From Ruminococcus sp. (GTDB lineage: Bacteria > Bacillota > Clostridia > Oscillospirales > Acutalibacteraceae), in the NCBI GenBank assembly GCA_017411835.1, contig JAFQPG010000014.1, positions 1 to 64,000 of the forward strand: a DNA stretch of 64,000 nucleotides, given 5' to 3'. Shown piece by piece: positions 1-9,200 of this stretch (position 1 is the stretch's first letter; every line of letters starts with the position of its first letter). A model generated the notes under the pieces. That model worked only from the letters and a program-made list of their open reading frames with translations, did no database searches and was not told the DNA's origin. A program made the position numbers and the translations under genes.

Positions 1-276
1 ATAGGAAACAAAATATTCAACAGCGTTGTCAGGAAAAAACTCTTTAAACTCAGAACAAAGCTGAGCCGCAAGCGTTTTATTATGGGCAAGCACTAAGGTC
101 GGACGGTTAACCTTTTCGATTATATTAGCCATAGTAAAGGTTTTACCCGAACCTGTTACACCCAACAAGGTTTGCTCTTTATACCCTTTATTTATTGAAT
201 TTACGAGCGCATCTATAGCCTTAGGCTGGTCGCCAAATGGTTTATACTGTGAAGTAAGTTTAAACTTATTTTCCAT
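1..276 (-). CDS. uvrB: Excinuclease ABC subunit B, N-terminal part (gene runs off the left edge)
   Basis: The 92 visible residues are the start of UvrB, the damage-verifying helicase of nucleotide excision repair. Visible signatures are the N-terminal phrase [11 protein letters not shown], a Walker A motif GVTGSGKT at about residues 39-46, and [13 protein letters not shown], all diagnostic of UvrB. The ATG at 276 has a good Shine-Dalgarno (AAAGGAG) about 9 bases upstream. The remaining roughly 570 residues lie beyond position 1. The membrane acyltransferase gene ends only about 20 bases upstream, so the two may be co-transcribed, although their functions are unrelated. Confidence 0.95.
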   Translation of the reverse strand, partial: MENKFKLTSQYKPFGDQPKAIDALVNSINKGYKEQTLLGVTGSGKTFTMANIIEKVNRPTLVLAHNKTLAAQLCSEFKEFFPDNAVEYFVSY

Positions 277-297
277 ATAGACACGCTCCTTTATAGT

Positions 298-1353
298 TTA
301 ATTAGTTTGCTTTATCTGTTTTTTCTTATTCGGCTTAGTGATTAATTTAATCAGCAGCTCTGCAGCATAAGCCACTACAACGAAAATAACCATCATAACT
401 AGAAAATGCCACAGATGTTTATCGTCCATAAGCGGTGACATCTGGTACACCTTGATAACCATAATGTGTGACACATACAGGTTGAGCGATATACTTCCTA
501 AAAATGCAAAGAACTTATTAATCGGCTTACATTTAATAAGATTTAGCACCCACACAATGACAAATGTAAGCGGGATACCACCAACCATATAGAACCATCT
601 GCGCCATACATTGCTAAAAACGTTCAGCTCTAAAATAACAAATGTAAAAACAACAAGTGCTAAGCAAATAAGATAGGTGTACCACGGTAAGGTTTTCTTT
701 TCATACACGAGCTTGCCAAAATAACAACCGATAAAAAACACAGGAAATCTAGTGAGTGCGATTTCAATGTTTTTGTAAACATCAGGGTAAGTCGCTCTTA
801 AAGTAAGTGTCAACAAAGCAGTTACCGCAAGTAAAACAAGTAATCGCAAAAATGCAGTCTTTAAAAACTTATTATCAAACAGGTATGAATAGATGTATGG
901 GTAGATAAGGTAGCATACCAAAATGCATGCAACAAACCAAATTTGCTGGTCGCCCGATACCCAAAAATCCATCATAGTAAGTTTGCTTACAAACAAAGAT
1001 TTATCGTGCTGAATGAAAAGATATTTATACACCCAGAAAAGTCCGGTAATGATAATCACAGGCCAGAAAAGTCTGGACAAACGCTTTTTGATAAAAACAA
1101 GGATATCAGGATTTCTGAAAAATGAAAAATACAGAAAAACACCTGAACAGAAAAGGAAAATCTCAACACCCATATTGCCGTAGCCGATAAAAGCATCAAG
1201 CGGTTTTAAAAACTTTAAGCCTAAATCAAAATCTAATTTCAGCATTGCAGAACCATGGAAGATCATAATCCACAAAATACTGATGCCGTAAATTTCGCTC
1301 TTATACTTGCTTAAATCTGCAAGCTGTAATGGTTTAAACTTACTTGACTTCAT
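298..1353 (-). CDS. Acyltransferase 3 family integral membrane protein
   Basis: This 351-residue protein has about ten hydrophobic segments and the acyltransferase 3 layout. The conserved histidine in the first membrane segment is seen as IMIFHGSAM near residue 33. Such proteins transfer acetyl or other acyl groups to cell-surface glycans or act in related membrane acylation. Its start overlaps the end of the upstream teichoic-acid-type polymerase by 14 bases, so the pair is translationally coupled and the likely substrate is the same surface polymer. The exact acyl donor and acceptor cannot be read from the sequence. A basic lysine-rich tail ends the protein on the cytoplasmic side. Confidence 0.8.
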   Translation of the reverse strand: MKSSKFKPLQLADLSKYKSEIYGISILWIMIFHGSAMLKLDFDLGLKFLKPLDAFIGYGNMGVEIFLFCSGVFLYFSFFRNPDILVFIKKRLSRLFWPVIIITGLFWVYKYLFIQHDKSLFVSKLTMMDFWVSGDQQIWFVACILVCYLIYPYIYSYLFDNKFLKTAFLRLLVLLAVTALLTLTLRATYPDVYKNIEIALTRFPVFFIGCYFGKLVYEKKTLPWYTYLICLALVVFTFVILELNVFSNVWRRWFYMVGGIPLTFVIVWVLNLIKCKPINKFFAFLGSISLNLYVSHIMVIKVYQMSPLMDDKHLWHFLVMMVIFVVVAYAAELLIKLITKPNKKKQIKQTN

Positions 1354-4096
1354 ATTCTTTCCTCTCGTTAGTCCATTTTAATACTGCATCGTAAATACGC
1401 TCACAGCTATTAAAGTCATCAAATGCAAAGAAATCGTCTGCGCGTTTTTTGTATTCATCAGGCATTTTGCACTCGTTGCTCATATATTCACAAATGAGTT
1501 TGACTGCTTCTTCGTACTCGTCGCACACAGGACCAAAGCCCATAGTCGCAAACTTCATACCACCCTCTTCAAAACGCATCGGAACTTCCTTTGGCTGATA
1601 GTAGACAATCGGCTTTCTCATATAGCCAAAGTCATAGTGAATACCAGAATAGTCGGTAACCATAAGGCTTGATTCGGTAAGGATTTTCTCGTAATTGAGG
1701 TCACCGCTTGCCTGTATAAGCTTTACATATTCGTTTTTGTCGTAGTCGTCAATTTGAGCACTCATCGCAGGGTGCAGTAAGAAGATAATCTTGTAACCTG
1801 TTTTCTTTGCAACCTCAATGATGCGCGGGTCATTTATAAGACTATTGTAAATTTTATAATAGCTTGTCTTTTTAAATGCGTCAGAATATTGTCTTGTTGA
1901 GTTTCGCTGAGCGCCACCCACCAAATTTCTACGCCAAGTAGGAGTAATAAGAATTTGCTTTTGGTCATTATTCTTAAGCCCATCAAATCTAGCAAGTCCT
2001 GTAAGCGCAACCTCATCTTCGCGATAACCGTAAACAGGCCTTAGAATATGTTCTACCTCGTATTTAGAACTTGTTGTATAGAACATAGTATTATCATACA
2101 GACGGTTTTGATAATCGGCGTTTTTCTGAATGGTAATGCCGTGCGCGATACATACAAGATTAGGATTGTAAAGGTCTTTTACAACAGTCGCGAGTTTAGG
2201 ATTAATGCTACAGAACTCAATGATATCAGGATGTGTAGCAATAATATTTTCAGCCATAAGAGAATAAAGCTGACATTCAAATGAGTTGTAAATCAAAAGA
2301 TTATCAGGAAACTCTTCTTTTAAACGAGGATAGTCAAGCGAATCTGCGTTAATGATATAGTAGCACTCAATGTTGTCGTTTTGCTTCATCGCATATCTGA
2401 AAGCATATTCACCGTTGTCACCTGCTTTGTAGAGCTTATCAAAGAACAGCCAGATGCGTCTGTCTTTAAACTCATCTTTACGCCTAAAATATGCTTTTCT
2501 GAGCTTTAGCATATTAAGACAATTCTCAAGCTTAGTCTTAATACCAAGAGTAACATTATACACAGCCTTTAAAGCTTCTTTGACATACTGTTTCTCACGC
2601 TTTTTACGCTGTGCAGGAGTCAGACTAATCACCTTGAGCATTTTATCCTCATATACAAGGGCTAAATCCTTTGACACCATAAAGTAGGAATGCGGACAGT
2701 TTGTATTAAGCTTTGAAGGTGGTCTGTAAAACTCAAGCTCCATAGGCTGGGTTTTACCGTTTAACGTCACAAAGAACTCAATTTTTGTACCTTCGTTTAA
2801 AAATACATTTAGAGGAATATCTACAGAGAAGGTGTACGAGCTTGCAATCGAGACGCCAAACACCTTATCAAGGTAGTAAATATCGTTTCTGTTACAAGGG
2901 AAGTCTTCGCCATTTACTTTTACAGATATAACATTGTTATCGTAATCGTAAAGCAAACGGGTGAAAAATCTTAAATCGATTGAAAAATTACCTTTTCTGA
3001 AATTGAAGGCTCTGACAGTAAGATTCTTATGTGAAGACAAATCGTAAGTACAGCCTAAACGATTGAAATACATTTTATTCTCATCATGTGAAAAACTGTA
3101 CTTTAGCTTTTCCTTATCGCCATCGTACTTAAGATGTGTAAACAATACTCTCAAATCAAAAGGTGGTACAAACTGCTCAGATTTCGCGTTATTTAAAATA
3201 AGCTTGTCAGGAACAAACTGTAGCAACTGCTTTGACAAATCAAAGAACTCTTTAATTTCTACATCATTTAAAAGGAATTTATTTCTAACATTAAAGTTTG
3301 AATAGAATTTAAAATACAAGCGATAATATGCAAGCTTTACAAGCCATACAGGCAAGTCTAAGCCATTATCGGTATATGAGTTTATAAATTTAAGATAAAT
3401 ATCTTTTAATGAATTGATGTAGAAATCTTTGTTATTACAGCCGTAATAGGACGTAGATGCAAGAGAAATATAAGCGCTATCGTAACGGCAGTAGGTTTTT
3501 TCAAAAAGTACAACCATGCTGTCCTTTTTGTATAAATTCATCAAGAAAAGTGTTGCGCTTTCTTCTTCGCAGACATCTTCAAACTTAATATCACCTATAA
3601 AATCCGCTTTGACAAATACAGCAGGTAGAAAAGAATATACATTCTGGATTTTATTGATATCAACATAACGCATAGAGAAATTGTATCTCTTGATATGGAT
3701 ATCAAGGTCAGGATTTTTCTTTTTGTAATTGAGTGAAACAAGGTTTGCATCAGGATGATTCTTTATCGACTTATTAATAGCAATAACTGACAGGTCATCA
3801 TAAATGCAATACTGATTTGTAAAGCAGACGTACTGACCTTTTATTAAAGAAATTGCATTATTGTAGCACTGCGGTATGGTAGTATCAGACGGCATTTGCA
3901 AATAGTCATAGCCTTTTTTATTAGCATAGCTTTTAGCGTTTTCAGACTCGATATCGGTCATATCAGCTCTGTTTACAATAACAGTCTGTACGCTGCTTTT
4001 ATTAAGTATGCCTGTTTTGAAGTTAGTGCTTAAATTAATTAAGCCATCATAAGTGTCTATAAGAATAACAAAAGTACATTTAGTTTGATTTTGCAT
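1340..4096 (-). CDS. Teichoic-acid-type polymerase: glycosyltransferase-like N-terminus plus CDP-glycerol glycerophosphotransferase domain
   Basis: This is a 918-residue peripheral membrane enzyme. Residues about 1-130 resemble a GT2-type fold (FVILIDTYDG start, then a QYVCFTNQYCIYDD acceptor-like segment). The C-terminal half, about 590-910, matches the glycerophosphotransferase family of TagB/TagF. It has RIWLFFDKLYKAGDN, ATHPD and LLHPAM histidine motifs, ILITPTWRR, and VTDYSGIHYDFGYM followed by KPIVYYQ. These enzymes add glycerol- or ribitol-phosphate units from CDP-activated donors to a lipid-linked wall polymer. The middle, about 300-500, is unassigned and beta-rich. A strong Shine-Dalgarno AGGAGG precedes the ATG. 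The overlapping acyltransferase gene suggests the polymer is acylated. Confidence 0.8.
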   Translation of the reverse strand: MQNQTKCTFVILIDTYDGLINLSTNFKTGILNKSSVQTVIVNRADMTDIESENAKSYANKKGYDYLQMPSDTTIPQCYNNAISLIKGQYVCFTNQYCIYDDLSVIAINKSIKNHPDANLVSLNYKKKNPDLDIHIKRYNFSMRYVDINKIQNVYSFLPAVFVKADFIGDIKFEDVCEEESATLFLMNLYKKDSMVVLFEKTYCRYDSAYISLASTSYYGCNNKDFYINSLKDIYLKFINSYTDNGLDLPVWLVKLAYYRLYFKFYSNFNVRNKFLLNDVEIKEFFDLSKQLLQFVPDKLILNNAKSEQFVPPFDLRVLFTHLKYDGDKEKLKYSFSHDENKMYFNRLGCTYDLSSHKNLTVRAFNFRKGNFSIDLRFFTRLLYDYDNNVISVKVNGEDFPCNRNDIYYLDKVFGVSIASSYTFSVDIPLNVFLNEGTKIEFFVTLNGKTQPMELEFYRPPSKLNTNCPHSYFMVSKDLALVYEDKMLKVISLTPAQRKKREKQYVKEALKAVYNVTLGIKTKLENCLNMLKLRKAYFRRKDEFKDRRIWLFFDKLYKAGDNGEYAFRYAMKQNDNIECYYIINADSLDYPRLKEEFPDNLLIYNSFECQLYSLMAENIIATHPDIIEFCSINPKLATVVKDLYNPNLVCIAHGITIQKNADYQNRLYDNTMFYTTSSKYEVEHILRPVYGYREDEVALTGLARFDGLKNNDQKQILITPTWRRNLVGGAQRNSTRQYSDAFKKTSYYKIYNSLINDPRIIEVAKKTGYKIIFLLHPAMSAQIDDYDKNEYVKLIQASGDLNYEKILTESSLMVTDYSGIHYDFGYMRKPIVYYQPKEVPMRFEEGGMKFATMGFGPVCDEYEEAVKLICEYMSNECKMPDEYKKRADDFFAFDDFNSCERIYDAVLKWTNERKEYEVK

Positions 4097-4133
4097 AGTA
4101 ATGTCCTCCTAGTTATAAATAAGAAAAATATAA

Positions 4134-4832
4134 TTAAAAGCTATCGAAAAGGTCTCCTGATAAATTACTTTGAGCAAGAGAAACATAATCGTTATCAGCA
4201 ACGATAAAATGGTCAATCAGTCTTACACCGATAAGATTAAGTGCATTTTTTACATTTATAGTAGCGTTGATGTCTTCTTTTGACGGAAGTGCAATTCCAC
4301 TTGGGTGGTTGTGAGCAATGATAGCAAACTTAGAATTGTATCGCATAGCGAAATCAACGATTTTTCTAATAGGTAAGGTTGTATCGTTTATAGATCCTTT
4401 TGATACAATGCCACAATAAAGCTCTTTACCCTTTGCATCAAGCAACAAAAGCAGTACGTTTTCATTTTCTCTGCCGATGAACTTGTTTAAAATGCTTTGT
4501 CCTGCAGTTTTGTAATTAAAGACTTTGTCGCGATTATTATGTTTGTCATCAATATAAAGGCGGGAGATTTCAGGCATAAGCTTCAAATAAGCTGCTTGCG
4601 TTTCTGTAAGACCGAACTGACACAACGCATTAAACGGAGCATCAAACACAGCAGACAAGGAACCGAACTCGTCTAAAAGTCTATGAGCAAGCTCGCTTGT
4701 GTTTTTATATGGTACACAGTAAAAAAGCAAAAATTCAAGCGACTCGTGCATTTCAAAGTTATCAAGTCCGTTATCCAAGAACTTCTTTCTTACTCTAGAA
4801 CGGTGATTTTTGTGCACATTATCTGTTGCCAC
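4134..4832 (-). CDS. radC: RadC/YeeS family JAMM-domain protein
   Basis: This 232-residue protein has an N-terminal helix-hairpin-helix-like part (about 30-75) and a C-terminal MPN/JAMM metalloprotease-like domain. The metal-binding motif is intact: HNHPSG at 174-179 with Asp187 in LPSKED. RadC is conserved in bacteria. It was once tied to DNA repair, but its biochemical role is still uncertain. The start is a GTG at 4832 preceded by a G-rich Shine-Dalgarno. The gene stands between the surface-polymer genes and the terminator of the large accessory locus, and there is no sign that it belongs to either. Confidence 0.9.
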   Translation of the reverse strand: MATDNVHKNHRSRVRKKFLDNGLDNFEMHESLEFLLFYCVPYKNTSELAHRLLDEFGSLSAVFDAPFNALCQFGLTETQAAYLKLMPEISRLYIDDKHNNRDKVFNYKTAGQSILNKFIGRENENVLLLLLDAKGKELYCGIVSKGSINDTTLPIRKIVDFAMRYNSKFAIIAHNHPSGIALPSKEDINATINVKNALNLIGVRLIDHFIVADNDYVSLAQSNLSGDLFDSF

Positions 4833-4974
4833 AAGCCTTCCCCCTTCCCAAAAAAATGATATAATTACTCATACTAACCCAATATATAGCCATTATAAGA
4901 GCATTTTATCACAATTTGTTGATATATATATTACTATAAAGAAAATCAAGATAAAAATTTGTTGTATAAACAAA

Positions 4975-5010
4975 CAAAAAAACAGCCCAAGCAAGTAAAG
5001 CTTAGGCTGT
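4975..5010 (-). terminator. Rho-independent terminator of the surface-fibre locus
   Basis: Reading the minus strand, ACAGCCTAAGC and GCTTGGGCTGT form a stem of about 11 base pairs with one mismatch and a 7-base loop. A run of seven T follows. It lies 18 bases after the stop of the last gene of the locus (the signal peptidase ending at 5029) and separates it from radC. Confidence 0.8.
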
Positions 5011-5028
5011 AAATAAAACTGAATAATA

Positions 5029-5664
5029 TTAAGTTGTATCAGGTTCAGTGTCAGACGGATTATTTTCTTCTATAGAATTATTCCCCTCTTGTTCATCGGC
5101 TTCTTCACTGTCGTCAGTTTCGTTAGTATCGTCTAAAGAATTGTACGAAACGATAAGTGAAATAAGCTCGTAACCGAAGAGAACAACAATAATAAGAACA
5201 AAGGTAATTAAACCGTAAGGTTTTAAAAAGAAGTTGTATATCCCATTAATAAAAGGGACTTTACACTTCATAACGCCAAGCAACTGGTCCTCGTCCCACA
5301 ACGGGTCAGCTATCGCACCATTTGCAATACCCTGTGTCTGGAAAACATACTCTCCGTTAACATATTGAGGCGTTGCGATAACCTTATGGGTAATGAATTT
5401 ATCAGCAAGGTCCCCCTCTTCGCCTTTATAGGTAACGGTATCACCCATTTTTACCTCTTCGGGCTGTACCTGCTTAACAAGTATGACATCGCCAACAAGA
5501 AGCTCAGGCTCCATACTACCAGAGGAGACTCTGAAAATCTGATAACCGAAAACATTTGGTGCTTCTCCCGAAATGCGGGCATCAAACATAACAACAACAA
5601 CCGCAAGTAAAATCACCAAAAGTACAGTACCTAGAATGTTAAAAACCTTTCTAACCTTATCCAC
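5029..5664 (-). CDS. SipW-type signal peptidase I (first of two in the locus)
   Basis: This 211-residue membrane protease has a membrane anchor at about 9-27 and a second one at about 150-172, followed by an acidic Asp/Glu-rich cytoplasmic tail. The catalytic serine is Ser50 in SSGSMEP. The general base is a histidine, His93 in FITHKV, not lysine, which places it in the ER-like S26B group of SipW. SipW enzymes remove the signal anchors of TasA/camelysin-type proteins. It is the last gene of the locus and starts 9 bases after the small SipW-type substrate at 5674-6276. The start is a GTG with AAGGTGA upstream. Its substrates are probably the neighbouring proteins. Confidence 0.9.
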   Translation of the reverse strand: MDKVRKVFNILGTVLLVILLAVVVVMFDARISGEAPNVFGYQIFRVSSGSMEPELLVGDVILVKQVQPEEVKMGDTVTYKGEEGDLADKFITHKVIATPQYVNGEYVFQTQGIANGAIADPLWDEDQLLGVMKCKVPFINGIYNFFLKPYGLITFVLIIVVLFGYELISLIVSYNSLDDTNETDDSEEADEQEGNNSIEENNPSDTEPDTT

Positions 5665-5673
5665 GCAGTCACC

Positions 5674-6276
5674 TTAATTATACATCAGGTAAAGGTCACC
5701 AGGATTAAATGTTACAGAACCGCTATCGCATTTGACAAACCACTCAACAACCAATTCACCTGTACGAGCTTCGTTTTGAACTCTGTATGAAATGTGAGCA
5801 TTTCTGACAATGTGCAGGTCAGACTGTGTAGCTGAAAAAGTTCTGAAAGAGTTAGTCGGTACAGCAACACCTAGACTAGAAGAACCATTGCTAATTGTAA
5901 AAGATTTAAGATATAGCGAAACCACAGTGTCTTTATCGGCATTCTTATTAGTAACTACAGTTTTATAATAAGCATAACTCGGGGTGACATTTTCGCCTGA
6001 ACCGGAAGCGCTTACAGTAACATTAGCAGAAGAAATTGCTGTGTCACCGTACTGAACTAAACCATATTCAGGAGTACCTTCTGTATTGTTCAAAGTGCCG
6101 CTAAATGTTTCAAATTCACAGTTTTCAGCACGAAGCAACGTGCTATCATTAAACTGGAGGCCTACGCCTTCCTTAGTGTCAGGTTCAAACCATGAGAAAG
6201 AAACCGTAGTCATACCGATGATAAGTATGAGAAACGCCAGTATTAGACAAATTGGTATCAATAATTTACTTTTCAT
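5674..6276 (-). CDS. Small exported protein with SipW-dependent-type signal anchor
   Basis: This protein of about 200 residues has one N-terminal hydrophobic segment ending in VSFSWF, the same block seen in the larger neighbours. Mature residues are rich in Ser, Thr, Asn and beta-prone sequence. A strand VTNKNADKDTVVSLYLKSF resembles the equivalent strand in the paralogues. It has no recognised enzymatic motif and lacks the EGxDPxC motif. The ATG at 6276 is chosen because GGAGGTGA lies 5 bases upstream; an in-frame GTG at 6285 lies within that Shine-Dalgarno. It sits 9 bases before the terminal signal peptidase, typical of a SipW-substrate pair. It could be a minor or tip subunit; that is inferred. 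Confidence 0.7.
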   Translation of the reverse strand: MKSKLLIPICLILAFLILIIGMTTVSFSWFEPDTKEGVGLQFNDSTLLRAENCEFETFSGTLNNTEGTPEYGLVQYGDTAISSANVTVSASGSGENVTPSYAYYKTVVTNKNADKDTVVSLYLKSFTISNGSSSLGVAVPTNSFRTFSATQSDLHIVRNAHISYRVQNEARTGELVVEWFVKCDSGSVTFNPGDLYLMYN

Positions 6277-6296
6277 GGTTTTCACCTCCCGTTTTT

Positions 6297-9200
6297 TTAC
6301 TCAATTTCATTGCTGAAGTTGACAAATTCGCCTGCAACACCTTCGGTGTTAATAGAATAAACAGAGTAAACAATGTTTGCTGTATCTTCTGTAGGTACAG
6401 GAACATTAACTATAGCATAGTCACAGTACTCTTTGTAACCCATATAATCTAATGAATTTGTAAATTTGTTATTCTTAGCAAGATAGATATTCACTTTTGC
6501 TTCGTATCCTGTAGGAATAGTCGCGCGATAGTAACCTGTTGTACCAACATTTTGCATAGTTGCCCAGATTTTTTCATCTTGACTATTAAAGAAGCATACA
6601 CGAATATCGTATTTTGAAACATCAACATTAGTGTTGTTATAAAGGTAGAAGCATCTGTCACCTACATGTGTGTTGGTGCCAAACAGAGTTCTCTGATATG
6701 CTGTAGCTGTTTTGCCGTTAGCATCCTGTGCTTTAACCTTGTAAAACTTAACACCGGACATTGAGTTAACAGCGTACTCCAATGTAAAGTTATTGAGATA
6801 TCCCTGTAATGTATCAGAAAACTCAAAAACATTTGCTTTGCCAATATAACTATATGAACTTACAGGATTATCAGGATCAGCTAAGTTTAATCCGTTGGTA
6901 TCAGATACAAAATACTCAGCCATATAATTCAGCACACCACCATTTAAGATTGTTTGTAGCTGAATATTATTTAAAACACTAGAGTTGTAAATCTTACGAA
7001 TACCGGAGAAATCGGTAATTTCAAAGTTCTCTACACGAATGAGATAGTACTTTTGAGTACCTGTAATAGCCGATGTAACCTTAACAAGAGAAACATCGCG
7101 TGTATTCTCTGTAGGTGTGATAATAAGCTCACCGCTATCGAAGTCAAAAGTACAAGCGTTACCATCTACAACCTCTGCAGATAAAATCTTGTCACCAAAG
7201 TCACAGGTGTATTTGAAAGTAACAGGCGCATTCTTTGAGGTTGAAGCCTGCTGGATAGATGTTACTCTGTCAGTAGCTACATAGTCAGAGTAGTACTGGG
7301 TCCATGTTCCGATTGGATACGGAGTACTACCTGTATTAGCGAAAAATGCATTACAGGTGTTATCAATAGTAGCTGTAGAAGTGTAATTAGTTGATGTGTT
7401 AAAATCAAAGAATACTACGTACTTCTTATCATACGGAATATCGCAGTAGTAAACATTCTGGTCATAATCGTTCTCATAGTAGAAAGTCATACCAAAATTA
7501 TTCTTCGAAAAGTCGCGGTCATCATAAGTATTGCTGACGTGAGCTGTTACGTCACTTCCCCAACCAAGGGAATCAGTGAAGAAAATTCTGCGGTAGCCGT
7601 AAGCAAGAGTACCTTCGAAATTATCATAGCCGGCAGTTAGTGAGATATCTGCAGTTGCAGTAGAGTCAGCTACAATACTAAATGTAGAGCCGTCTGCAGT
7701 TCCAATAGAAGATCCGTTAATCTTAACGTTTGTTACAGTATTGCTCTGGTTGTCTTTCTTTACATTTACAGTAAGAAGTGTACCATAGCCAACAGACTCA
7801 CCGTTAAAGTAATATCTGCCGCTGTCGTCATTTATATAAATAGAGCCGTATTGTGGCTGCTCAATATAAATCTTAGGGTTAGCTACAAACTTTACAGAGT
7901 ATTCAGCGTTTGTGCCCTTGAGTGTTACTTCGAATGTTGCTTTACCATCTGTTGAAATTGATGGAGAAATATCAACCCCGGAGGCCTTAGTAACCTGAGC
8001 ATAGTAGCCCTCTGGCGGAGTAACCACCAAGGTGGTTGCAACTCCGTAATTAAGAGGAGCCGCATGACCGAAATCATACATTACTCCATCTATAGTAAGG
8101 CTTGCACCTTCTTTAGTTTCAGAGGTTTCATCAACATTTACAGTAACAGTTTTGTTCTGTGTAATACCTGCGGTAACAGGATCAATATTAGCAGTTACAT
8201 TAGCTTTTGTACCGATAGACTGGGTTGATGACCAGCTACTACCTGACGCAAGAGATACGCCGGTAAAGCTTGATACATAGTAGCCATTCATTGGGGCTAC
8301 AGTGTATTTAATAGTTGAATTATAGTCAACATAGTAAGAACCAGCTGTGCTTACATCGGTAGAAACACCGTCTTTGTAATAATTAAATGTAATTGCCAGT
8401 GCATTAGTCGGTTTTTCGACTTCAACTGTTGGCTTTACATTAATTTTGTACTCAATAGAAACAGCAGATTTAACATTTTCGATAACAAGTTTATCGGTAA
8501 TATTGCTGTTAAGGTTTGTAAGAACATTAGTGCCGTTTACTTTAAGGTATTCAAAATAACAGTTAACATTAGGTCTTGTAATAGAAACAGAAAGAGGACT
8601 ATTTGACAAAATCTGATTGTCTGTGATTGTTGTACCGTCAGTCATCAATGTTACTGTACCGTTTTGACTACCCTGTCCTTTTGTAACAGTGATAGGATAG
8701 TACACAGTACTTTGAGTTACTGTAACAGTCTGTGATGTAGAGTAAACTGTCTCCCCTGTTTTTGTGTTAGTTGTTTTTACTCTGAAGTAATATGTACCAG
8801 TTGCGTTAGGTGTCCAAGTGCTACCTGAAATATCGGAAAATGCAGAATTGTCTGTGCTTACCTGATATGACTGGGTAATAGACTTAAGCTCGGTGGCGGT
8901 AAACGCAGCACCGGTATCATCGTTAACATATGGATTAGAGAAAGAGATAGACTCAGCATCTGTAATGCTGTCGCTGCTTATAGTAAAGCCGGTATTAGCG
9001 CCATTAAGGTGGTTAAATACCAAGTAATAAGCTGTTGCACTCTTAGGATTTGTTGAGTAAATGCTGTTAGCATAAGCCTTTGCATATACAGTATATGAAA
9101 GTGGATTATCAACATCAGCAGCTATATTTGCCACACTAGGATTAAATGTCTTGTTATTAGCAGAGTAGCCACTTGATGATGCTGTGCTGTAATGTGCAAC

